Of a stretch of 64,000 nucleotides of DNA, positions 22,970 through 29,626 are shown piece after piece. How positions within the stretch are numbered: the stretch's first letter is position 1; each line of letters begins with the position of its first letter. Source of the DNA: Marmoricola sp. URHB0036 (lineage in GTDB: Bacteria > Actinomycetota > Actinomycetes > Propionibacteriales > Nocardioidaceae); NCBI RefSeq assembly GCF_000426045.1, contig NZ_AUEP01000010.1, positions 148,078-212,077 of the forward strand, read 5' to 3'. The translations under genes were made by a program, and so were the position numbers. The notes beneath the pieces are model-generated. The model searched no databases, was not told the origin of the DNA, and worked only from the letters and a program-made list of their open reading frames with translations.

Positions 22970-24159
22970 GGGGTCTCCTCGCTGAGCCATTGTCGGATCT
23001 CGTCGCCGTGCTCGTCGAGACCAGGTGGCGGGAGCACGTAGTCGGCGGGCGTCTCGGAGAACCTGATCGGGTTGCGGACCGACGGCACGGCGGCATCGCC
23101 CTCGCCGGCCAGGATGACCGGGTCGAGGCCGACCTCCTCGGCGAAGGCCACCCCACCCTCGACGGTGTTGATCGGCCCGCACGGGACACCGGCCGCGATG
23201 ATGTCGTGGAACCAGTCGTCCTTGCTCCGCGTGCGCAGCCGCTCCACGAGCAAGGGCCGGAGCAGCTCGCGGTTGGCGGTGCGGTCCTCGTTGCGCGCGA
23301 AGCGGGGGTCGTCGGCCAGCTCGGGGACTCCGAGCACGGTGACCAGCTTGCGGAACTGGCCGTTGTTGCCGGCGGTGATGATCAGGTCACCGTCGGCACA
23401 CGGCAGGGGTTCGTAGGGGAAGAGGCTCGGATGGCTGTTGCCCATCCGGGTCGGGACGGTCCCCCCGGCGACGTACGCACTGGACTGGTTGACGAGCCCC
23501 GACAGGGCCGAGGACATCAGGTTGACCTCGACGTGCTGGCCACGACCGGTCTCGTGACGCAGGTTGACCGCCGCCAGGACGCCGATCGTGGCGTGCAGGC
23601 CGGCCATCACGTCGAAGACCGAGATGCCGGCGCGGTAGGGCTCGCTGTCGGGCGCACCGGTCAGGCTCATCAGCCCGGAGATGGCCTGCACGATCAGGTC
23701 GTAGCCGGGCAGCGCCGCGCCCTGGGGCCCGGAGCCGAAGCCGCTGATCGACGCGTAGACGATGCGCGGGTTGGTGGCCGAGACGGACGGATAGTCCAGG
23801 CCGAAGCGGGCCAGGCCGCCGGGCCGGAAGTTCTCGATGAGCACGTCGGCGCGACGGGCCAGCTCCTGCGCCGCGGCCGCGTCGTCGGCGTCCTTGAGGT
23901 CGAGCGCCACCGAGCGCTTGTTGCGGTTGACGCCGAGGTAGTAGGTGGAGACACCGTCGCGGACCGGCGGGCTCCAGGTGCGGGTGTCGTCACCGTTCGG
24001 TCCCTCGACCTTGACGACCTCGGCCCCGAGGTCGGCGAGCAGCATCGTCGCGTATGGCCCCGCGAGGATCCGGGAGAAGTCCGCCACCAGCAGGCCGGCC
24101 AGGGGTCCGCTCCGGGGGCGGGCGCCAGGTGCATCTCGGGGCGTCGGACCGCTCGTCAT
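22966..24159 (-). CDS. CaiB/BaiF family (class III) CoA-transferase
   Basis: A 397-residue class III CoA-transferase: PLAGLLVADFSRILAGPYAT near 20-40, GAEVVKVEGPNGDDTR near 47-62, NRNKRSVALDLKD, and the catalytic Asp in LPGYDLIVQAISGLMSLTG near 155-172. It should move CoA between a donor thioester and a carboxylic acid. It is first in the operon ending at 19961. Start ATG at 24159 is preceded by GGAGGCAATCC; longer frames lack this. The divergent amidohydrolase shares its promoter region. Confidence 0.92.
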   Translation of the reverse strand: MTSGPTPRDAPGARPRSGPLAGLLVADFSRILAGPYATMLLADLGAEVVKVEGPNGDDTRTWSPPVRDGVSTYYLGVNRNKRSVALDLKDADDAAAAQELARRADVLIENFRPGGLARFGLDYPSVSATNPRIVYASISGFGSGPQGAALPGYDLIVQAISGLMSLTGAPDSEPYRAGISVFDVMAGLHATIGVLAAVNLRHETGRGQHVEVNLMSSALSGLVNQSSAYVAGGTVPTRMGNSHPSLFPYEPLPCADGDLIITAGNNGQFRKLVTVLGVPELADDPRFARNEDRTANRELLRPLLVERLRTRSKDDWFHDIIAAGVPCGPINTVEGGVAFAEEVGLDPVILAGEGDAAVPSVRNPIRFSETPADYVLPPPGLDEHGDEIRQWLSEETP

Positions 24160-24236
24160 CGATGGATTGCCTCCAACTGTCGCGATACGGACATTCGTAC
24201 GCATCGACCGTCGCTCGAGTCTCACCAGCGCTGGAT

Positions 24237-24277
24237 GAGCCTGTCAAGGGGGCTGGGCACTCACCCTTGACAGGCTC
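24237..24277. promoter_or_regulatory. 14-bp palindrome carrying divergent -35 boxes
   Basis: Perfect arms GAGCCTGTCAAGGG (24237-24250) and CCCTTGACAGGCTC (24264-24277). Each arm carries TTGACA, one on each strand, so it could be the -35 region of both the CaiB-led operon (TGAGAC 17 bases further on the minus strand) and the amidohydrolase gene. A regulator binding here could control both directions; the IclR protein at 25804 is the obvious candidate. Confidence 0.6.
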
Positions 24278-24323
24278 GGAGGCAGGGTACGACAGTGGCT
24301 CAACTGGGAGTGTGACCGGTATG

Positions 24324-24339
24324 CGGATAGACGTCCGCG
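24324..24339. repeat. Short inverted repeat upstream of the amidohydrolase gene
   Basis: GCGGA (24324-24328) and TCCGC (24335-24339) around six bases, 27 bp ahead of the start codon. It may be a second operator or part of the untranslated leader. Confidence 0.35.
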
Positions 24340-24365
24340 ACACTGGTCGGAACTGGAGGAGCGCG

Positions 24366-25802
24366 ATGTCCACGTCTGATGTTGGGGCCCCGATCGTCTT
24401 CCGCGGCGGCACCGTCGTGACCATGGACGATGCCCACACCGTGCTCCCGGGCGGCGACGTGCTCGTCGTGGACGGCTTGATCGCCGCCGTGGGCCAGTCC
24501 CTCGACGTGCCCGAGGGCACGCGTGAGATCGACGCCTCCGACGGCATCGTGATGCCGGGGATGGTCGACACCCATCGACACATGTGGCAGACCGCGATGC
24601 GGGGGTACGGCGCCGACTGGACGCTGACCCAGTACTTCGTCTGGTACTACCTCGAGCACGGCAGCAAGTTCCGTCCCGAGGACGTCCGCGCCGGCAACCT
24701 GCTCTCCGCGTGGGACGCGCTCGAGGCCGGCGTCACCACCACCGTCGACTGGTCGCACGGGCTGCAGACCGTCGAGCACGCCGAGGCTGCCGCCGACGCC
24801 CTCGAGGCGGTGCCCGGCAGGTTCGTGCTGGCCTACGGCAACATCCAGGCCGGTCCCTGGGAGTGGACGGCCGATCCGGACGTGCAGGCGTTCCTCGAGC
24901 GCCGGGCCAGGGCGAGCGACCGGTTCGACGTACAGCTGGCCTTCGACGTGACCGGCGACCCGGCGTTCCCCGAGAAGGCGGCCTTCGAGGTGGCCCGCGA
25001 GCTGGGGCTGCCGGTGAGCACCCACGCCGGCGTCTGGGGCGCCACCAACGACGACGGCATCCGGCTGATGCACGAGAACGGGTTCGCCACGCCGGAGACG
25101 GTCTACGTGCACGCGGCCACGCTGAGCCCCGACTCCTACTACCGCATCGCCGCGTCGGGAGGCTCGGTCTCGGTGTCGACCGAGTCCGAGCAGAGCGCCG
25201 GGCAGGGCTACCCGCCCACCTGGCAGCTGCGGAAGTACGGCATCCCGGTGTCGATGTCGATGGACACCAGCGTGTGGTGGAGCAGCGACCTGTTCTCCGC
25301 GATGCGGTCGACGCTGGGTGCCGACCGGTCACGCGAGCACATGGAGGCGCACGCCAAGGGCGACACGGTCACCCACCACCGGCTGCGGGCCGAGCAGGTC
25401 GTCGAGTGGGCGACCCGCGGTGGTGCCGAGGTGCTCGGTCGTTCCGACATCGGCAGTCTCGAGCCCGGCAAGCAGGCCGACGTCGTACTCATCAAGAACG
25501 ACGCGTCGCCGGTGTCCTTCCCGATGCTCAACCCCTACGGGCAGATCGCCTTCCAGGCCCAGCGCGGAGACGTGCACACGGTGCTCGTCGGCGGCACGGT
25601 CGTGAAGGAGGACCACCGGCTGGTCGGGGTCGACCTGGCCGATGTACGCCGCCAGATCGATGCGACCGTCGACCACCTGCGGTCCACGCTCGGTGAGGAG
25701 GTCTGGGTGCAGGGCATGAACCCCGACCTCCCGGACGACGAGCTGTTCGACAACCCCTACCAGTACACCGACTACGCGGCCGACACGACGCCGGGGGAGT
25801 GA
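24366..25802 (+). CDS. Amidohydrolase (TRZ/ATZ/SsnA-type deaminase or hydrolase)
   Basis: A 478-residue metal-dependent hydrolase. The first metal site is PGMVDTHRHMWQTAMRG near 62-78 (H-x-H); PVSTHAGVWGATNDDG near 217-232 carries the next His; SMSMDTSVWWSSDLFSAMR near 297-315 holds the catalytic Asp. The C-terminal GSLEPGKQADVVLI closes the composite domain. Relatives deaminate or dechlorinate heterocycles or guanine; the substrate is unknown. ATG at 24366 follows GGAGGAG. The IclR gene follows after one base, so both are one transcript. Confidence 0.88.
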   Translation: MSTSDVGAPIVFRGGTVVTMDDAHTVLPGGDVLVVDGLIAAVGQSLDVPEGTREIDASDGIVMPGMVDTHRHMWQTAMRGYGADWTLTQYFVWYYLEHGSKFRPEDVRAGNLLSAWDALEAGVTTTVDWSHGLQTVEHAEAAADALEAVPGRFVLAYGNIQAGPWEWTADPDVQAFLERRARASDRFDVQLAFDVTGDPAFPEKAAFEVARELGLPVSTHAGVWGATNDDGIRLMHENGFATPETVYVHAATLSPDSYYRIAASGGSVSVSTESEQSAGQGYPPTWQLRKYGIPVSMSMDTSVWWSSDLFSAMRSTLGADRSREHMEAHAKGDTVTHHRLRAEQVVEWATRGGAEVLGRSDIGSLEPGKQADVVLIKNDASPVSFPMLNPYGQIAFQAQRGDVHTVLVGGTVVKEDHRLVGVDLADVRRQIDATVDHLRSTLGEEVWVQGMNPDLPDDELFDNPYQYTDYAADTTPGE

Positions 25803-25803
25803 G

Positions 25804-26625
25804 GTGGCCGGACGCGGTGCGGGACCGGACTTCGTCGAGTCGCTCGCCCGCGGCCTCGACATCCTGGCCTGCTTCGGGACCGACCACCGCACCATGACGC
25901 TCACCGAGGTGGCGACGGCTGCCGACCTGGCCAGGCCGACCGCGCGTCGGCTGCTGCTCACCCTGGAGGAGCTCGGCTACGTCACCTCCTCCGACGGATC
26001 GTTTGCCCTCACGCCGAAGGTGCTCGGTCTCGGGATCGCCTACGTCAGTGGCCTCGGTCTGTGGGACATCGCGCGGCCACACATGGAGCGCCTGGTCGCG
26101 CAGACGGGTGAGTCGTCGTCGATGGCCCAGCTCGACGGGTCCGACATCGTCTACGTCGCCCGGGTCTCGGTGCCGAAGATCATCGCCCTCCGGGTCGAGA
26201 TCGGCACCAGGTTCCCGTCGCTGCAGACCTCCCAGGGCAAGGTGCTGCTCGCCGCCCTGTCCGTCGAGGAGCTGGAGCGGACCCTCGAGCAACCGAGCCG
26301 CGCCGGGCTGCCGCGCTACATCGGCCGCAGCCGGGCTCAGCTCGACGCGGAGCTGGTCGAGGTGCGTGCCCGCGGCTGGGCCCTGGCCGACGAGGAGCTG
26401 GCGCCGGGTGTCCGGTCGGTCGCGGTGCCGGTGCGCGACGGCACCGGCACCGTCCGGGCCGCGATGAACGTGACCGTGCACGCCGCCGAGACCACCACCG
26501 AGCACCTGCTGCAGCACCACCTGCCCCTGCTGATGCGCAGCGCCGGCGACGTCAGTGCCGAGTGGGCCCTCTGGCAGGCCCGGCCGCACGTCGAGGTCGA
26601 GCGACCGGCCGAGGGTTCCGGCTAG
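25804..26625 (+). CDS. IclR-family transcriptional regulator
   Basis: A 273-residue regulator. The winged HTH is near residues 10-70 (MTLTEVATAADLARPTARRL then LLTLEELGYV); the effector-binding domain follows (GLWDIARPHMERLVAQTGE, LQTSQGKVLLAALS, GRSRAQLDAELVEVRARGWA). Such proteins usually control adjacent catabolic genes, here the amidohydrolase and probably the divergent LigAB/CoA operon through the palindrome at 24237. Start is GTG at 25804, one base after the upstream TGA. Confidence 0.93.
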   Translation: MAGRGAGPDFVESLARGLDILACFGTDHRTMTLTEVATAADLARPTARRLLLTLEELGYVTSSDGSFALTPKVLGLGIAYVSGLGLWDIARPHMERLVAQTGESSSMAQLDGSDIVYVARVSVPKIIALRVEIGTRFPSLQTSQGKVLLAALSVEELERTLEQPSRAGLPRYIGRSRAQLDAELVEVRARGWALADEELAPGVRSVAVPVRDGTGTVRAAMNVTVHAAETTTEHLLQHHLPLLMRSAGDVSAEWALWQARPHVEVERPAEGSG

Positions 26626-26731
26626 CGGCTGCTCGGTGCGGCACCGGTCTACCCCGACCAGGGCGCGGGGTATCTGGGCCCTCATCGCTTGCTCCGGAAC
26701 TTGAAAGGAGCACGTCGATCGAGGAGGACTC

Positions 26732-27658
26732 ATGCGATTTTCCATCCCATCCTTTGCCGCGGGGGTGTTGGCAACCACCGTCCTGGTGGCAGTACCGGCA
26801 ACCGCGCTGGTGAGGACCACGGCTACCGACAGTCACCCGAACACCTACGACGGCACCTCGCCGTCGTTCACGATGAACCCCGTCCAGTTCCGGATCGGGA
26901 CGAGCATCGACGACGCCGAGGCGCCGACCGCGACGCTGTGCGAGACCAGCCCCTGGAACACCAACATCCCCCTGCGGCTGAGCTGGTCCGGCAGCGACGC
27001 GACCAGCGGTCTCGCGGGGTATGACGTGTGGGGTGCCGGCCCCGCGTTCGGCGGCGTGAACAAGGAGGTCGCCGGGACCACGGCCACGTCGTACAACCTG
27101 GCCGGCTACAACTACGGCGGCGACTGCGGCGAAGGGCCGCTCTGGGACCGCTCGTACTGGGTGGTCTCCACCGACAACCGCGGCAACACCGCGAGCTCGA
27201 ACGAGGTGCGCCCGGACGTCCAGGTCTGGCAGGAGACCGGGCGCGACCAGTTCGGCGATCCCGGCATCACCATGGCCCGCACCGGCACCTGGACGGCTTC
27301 GAGCTGCACCTGCTTCAACAACGGCAAGACGCTGTACTCCACGGCTGCCGGTGCTTCGCTGAGCTACACCGTCTCGGCTGACCGGCCGGGACAGACGGTC
27401 GCGATCGTGGTCGAGAAGAACGCCAACCGGGGCACGGCGAACATCAGTGTCGATGGAGGTACGGCGACCGCGGTGAACACCCAGGCCTCCTCGCCCACCC
27501 ACCGGGTGATCGTGTGGCAGAAGACCCTCGGTGTGGGCACCCACACCGTCAAGGTGACCAACGCCGGCACCGCCGGACACTCGCGGGTCGACGTCGACGC
27601 GGTGATGCTGACGGTCGGCCAGGGCAACAGCTCTCCGCCCGAGCCCTCAGGCGACTGA
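26732..27658 (+). CDS. Secreted protein with Ig-like/beta-sandwich repeats
   Basis: A 308-residue exported protein. The N-terminus is a signal peptide (FAAGVLATTVLVAVPATALV, cleavage near 26). The mature part looks all-beta: an Ig/FN3-like module (LRLSWSGSDATSGLAGYDVW near 75-95; D-x-R-G-N-T-A-S near 150) and a C-terminal module ending VDVDAVMLTVG. The paired cysteines in SSCTCFNNGK probably form a disulfide. I know similar modules in surface-exposed actinobacterial proteins but cannot name the function. GAGGACTC precedes the ATG. A strong terminator follows. Confidence 0.8.
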   Translation: MRFSIPSFAAGVLATTVLVAVPATALVRTTATDSHPNTYDGTSPSFTMNPVQFRIGTSIDDAEAPTATLCETSPWNTNIPLRLSWSGSDATSGLAGYDVWGAGPAFGGVNKEVAGTTATSYNLAGYNYGGDCGEGPLWDRSYWVVSTDNRGNTASSNEVRPDVQVWQETGRDQFGDPGITMARTGTWTASSCTCFNNGKTLYSTAAGASLSYTVSADRPGQTVAIVVEKNANRGTANISVDGGTATAVNTQASSPTHRVIVWQKTLGVGTHTVKVTNAGTAGHSRVDVDAVMLTVGQGNSSPPEPSGD

Positions 27659-27665
27659 TCGGCTC

Positions 27666-27710
27666 GAGGAGAACCCCGCCGCGTATCTGAACAGCGGCGG
27701 GGTTCTCCTC
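27666..27710 (+). terminator. Strong hairpin terminator
   Basis: Perfect 17-bp arms (27666-27682, 27694-27710; core AACCCCGCCGC/GCGGCGGGGTT) around an 11-nt loop, eight bases after the secreted-protein stop. No long T-run, as is common in high-GC actinobacteria. Confidence 0.85.
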
Positions 27711-27767
27711 GTTCACAGGACACAATCAGCCGGCAGCAGGCCGACTGGCTCCAGGAAGAAGCCACCG

Positions 27768-27986
27768 ATGGACCTCACCACTTGCCCCGAATGCGGGAAC
27801 GCTGCCGAGATCGTGTGGCGCGACGTCCTCGAGAGCACCGACGGACCGACCGAGCACGCCAAGGTGGTCTGCGTCGACCGACACTGGTTCCTGATGCCCG
27901 TCGCCTCGCTCGCCAGCCCGCGGCTGCCCGCGCGTGGGGGACGTCACGTCTCGACCGACGTGCCTGGACGCGACGCTCCTCGTTGA
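27768..27986 (+). CDS. Small zinc-ribbon-like protein, first tandem copy
   Basis: A 72-residue protein with CPECG near the N-terminus (C6, C9), then a conserved block R-D-V-L-E-S-T-D-G-P, VVCV and HWF. The C-x2-C pair plus the later Cys and His could bind one zinc. I recognise no family. It is paralogous to the gene 226 bp downstream (about four fifths identical bases over some 155 nt). The last 18 residues are not conserved in the copy and may be the product of a frame change after the duplication. Confidence 0.65.
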   Translation: MDLTTCPECGNAAEIVWRDVLESTDGPTEHAKVVCVDRHWFLMPVASLASPRLPARGGRHVSTDVPGRDAPR

Positions 27987-27993
27987 TCGCTTC

Positions 27994-28185
27994 GTGGACC
28001 TGACGACCTGCCCCCAGTGCGGCAACGCCGCCGAGATCACGTCGCGCGACGTCCTCGAGAGCACCGACGGCCCCATCGAGCACGCCAAGGTCGTCTGCGT
28101 CTCGCAGCACTGGTTCGTGCTGCCGGTCGCCTCGCTCGCGGCCCCGCTCCGCCACCCGACGAGGCCTCAGACACCAGCGATCTAG
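27994..28185 (+). CDS. Small zinc-ribbon-like protein, second tandem copy
   Basis: A 63-residue paralogue of the preceding gene: CPQCG, R-D-V-L-E-S-T-D-G-P, VVCV and HWFVLPVASLA are shared. I use the GTG at 27994 because it lines up with the ATG of the first copy; an ATG at 27934 would add 20 residues that overlap the end of the first gene. The close similarity points to a recent tandem duplication. Function unknown. Confidence 0.62.
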   Translation: MDLTTCPQCGNAAEITSRDVLESTDGPIEHAKVVCVSQHWFVLPVASLAAPLRHPTRPQTPAI

Positions 28186-28220
28186 ACCGGATCGACCATG
28201 TCGATCGAGGTGGTGGCCCT

Positions 28221-28343
28221 GCGCGCTACTCGGTCGTAGTCTGAGCGCGCAAACGGGGGACAAGCCAGGACCGCAAGGCCTGGACGAGGATTGCAGCCCG
28301 TGCTCCTCACGAGGGGCACGGGCATATCCCCCGCCACTTTTCT
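28221..28343 (+). ncRNA. Candidate structured RNA of unknown class
   Basis: A hairpin GCGCGCT/AGCGCGC (28221-28250) is followed by what folds as a three-way junction: closing stem GGGGGA (28255-28260)/TCCCCC (28327-28332), arm CCAGG/CCTGG (28265-28283) and a 12-bp arm GCCCGTGCTCCT/AGGGGCACGGGC (28296-28323) with loop CACG. Then CCACTTTTCTG. It lies after the zinc-ribbon genes and ahead of a convergent gene. It may be a stand-alone RNA or an elaborate terminator. It does not match any riboswitch that I could align by eye. Confidence 0.45.
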
Positions 28344-28401
28344 GACACTCGGGTCGCGGGCGCCCTCACGTCGTCGGTCCACATCTGAGTGCGACGCACG
28401 C

Positions 28402-28439
28402 CGTCCGTGGCCCCTACCCCCCCGATGGGGCCGCGGACG
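28402..28439. terminator. Hairpin with seven-C loop, probable terminator
   Basis: Arms CGTCCGTGGCCCC (28402-28414) and GGGGCCGCGGACG (28427-28439) with one mismatch; loop tacccccccgat. It lies just after the stop of the minus-strand lipoprotein gene. Read on the plus strand, the C-rich loop recalls the 6C RNA motif, but only one such loop is present. Confidence 0.6.
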
Positions 28440-28458
28440 GTCCACGTGCGCGTTGACC

Positions 28459-29346
28459 TCAGATCTCCGGCTGCGGTGCCGAGCTCAGCGCGACGTCGAG
28501 GTCCTGGGCCACCTCGTCGAGGTCGAGGGCCCAGGTGTCGTGCGGAGCCACCACGGTCAGGGAGTCCAGCCGCTGGCTGGCCCTGCGGACGGCATCGCGC
28601 AAGGTCTGCGCGCGCGCTCCGTCGGTCTCGCTCGGCGCCGACGACTCCAGCACCGTCAGCCGATCCTCGGCCGCCCCGACCCGGGGCGAACCGACCTCCC
28701 ACCCGCCGACGACCTGGTCGAGGGACCTGGACTGCCGCAGCTCGGGCAGCAGCACGTGGGCGAACCACGCCACCTCGTCCTCGGCGCGCTGCAAGTCCTC
28801 GCGCCAATGCTTCCCGCGCCGGGCATGAGCCCACGCGACCGCCGATCCCGCCAGCACGGCGAGCACGAGAGCGGCGAGGACCCACCACACCCACGACGGT
28901 GTCTCGCCACCCTCGTCCGGGGAGGCCGCGGACGTCGTCGAGGTCTCCGGCTCCACCGACGCCGTAGGTGACGGCGGTGCCGTCTCGGTCGCAGTCGCTG
29001 TTGCCGTGGCTGTCGCTGTGGCTGTCGCTGTGGCTGTCGCTGTGGCTGTCGCTGTCTCGGTGGCTGTCGCTGTGGCTGTCTCCGTGGCCGTGACGGGGGT
29101 CCTGTCGGGCGGCTCGCTGGTCTGCTCGGGCTTCGCGTCAGCGGTCTCGGTTTCCCGCGTGCGTTCAGGTCGGGAGGGCCAGGCGTCGCTGGTCGTTCTG
29201 GTCGCGGTCGGTGATGGCACGTCGACGGACCGCGACGGCGAGGGCCTGGGTGTCTCGGCGCTGCCGCCCCCACCTGCGCCTCCGCAGCCCGTGAGCAGGA
29301 CGGCGAGCACCACGCACACAGCAGATCGAGTAGCACGGTGTTGCAT
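28459..29346 (-). CDS. Putative lipoprotein with Thr-Ala repeat linker and membrane segment
   Basis: A 295-residue protein. The N-terminus has a lipoprotein signal (VVLAVLLTGCGG, lipobox Cys near 20). Residues about 25-150 are low-complexity (S, T, P, E), including a run of Thr-Ala pairs encoded by a 12-bp tandem repeat (28987-29090). A membrane segment near 155-175 (WVWWVLAALVLAVLAGSAVAW) precedes a helical cytoplasmic domain to the end. The lipobox followed by a transmembrane helix is odd; the first segment may instead be a plain signal peptide. Start ATG at 29346 was chosen for the signal sequence; an ATG at 29391 is upstream. Confidence 0.72.
   Translation of the reverse strand: MQHRATRSAVCVVLAVLLTGCGGAGGGGSAETPRPSPSRSVDVPSPTATRTTSDAWPSRPERTRETETADAKPEQTSEPPDRTPVTATETATATATETATATATATATATATATATATATETAPPSPTASVEPETSTTSAASPDEGGETPSWVWWVLAALVLAVLAGSAVAWAHARRGKHWREDLQRAEDEVAWFAHVLLPELRQSRSLDQVVGGWEVGSPRVGAAEDRLTVLESSAPSETDGARAQTLRDAVRRASQRLDSLTVVAPHDTWALDLDEVAQDLDVALSSAPQPEI
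28987..29090. repeat. 12-bp coding minisatellite (GCTGTCGCTGTG)
   Basis: Imperfect tandem copies of GCTGTGGCTGTC on the plus strand encode alternating Thr-Ala in the lipoprotein gene at 28459-29346. Unit number is likely to vary by slippage in steps that keep the frame. Confidence 0.85.
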
Positions 29347-29501
29347 CGCGCTGCCTCCCCGCCGGTCAGATAGGTGGCCCTGTGCGAACACTCAGCGAAG
29401 TGCCTCACCCACGCTGCGTTTCGTCCGCCTTCTCGACGACCTGTGGAGACGCTAGGGAGCGGGCGGCGCATGCGGTTCGCCCGAGAAGGGTGAGTGACCG
29501 G

Positions 29502-29574
29502 TGGGCCCCGTGGGACTCGAACCCACAACCCGCGGATTAAAAGTCCGCTGCTCTGCCAATTGAGCTAGAGGCCC
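29502..29574 (-). tRNA. tRNA-Lys (TTT)
   Basis: A 73-nt cloverleaf on the minus strand: acceptor GGGCCTC pairs with GGGGCCC (one G-T), the D-arm is AGCTCAATTGGCAGAGC, the anticodon stem GCGGA/TCCGC encloses loop CTTTTAA (anticodon TTT), and the T-arm is GTGGGTTCGAGTCCCAC. Discriminator A. It lies 52 bp after the sulfatase stop on the same strand. Confidence 0.96.
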
Positions 29575-29626
29575 GGGCGAACAGGAGACTAGTCGGGTTG
29601 AGCGGCGCGGACACGGTCCGGGTGGC

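Noticed and set aside
28255..28343. Cyclic-di-GMP (GEMM) riboswitch or SRP RNA
   Set aside because: GGACCGCAAGGCC recalls part of the GEMM core, but the GAAA tetraloop stem and receptor are absent, and the SRP GGAAG core is missing. No gene follows on that strand.
28402..28439. 6C RNA
   Set aside because: Only one C-rich loop is present; the class needs two hairpins with C-loops.
28987..29090. CRISPR or non-coding satellite
   Set aside because: The repeat is in frame inside a gene and encodes a Thr-Ala linker.
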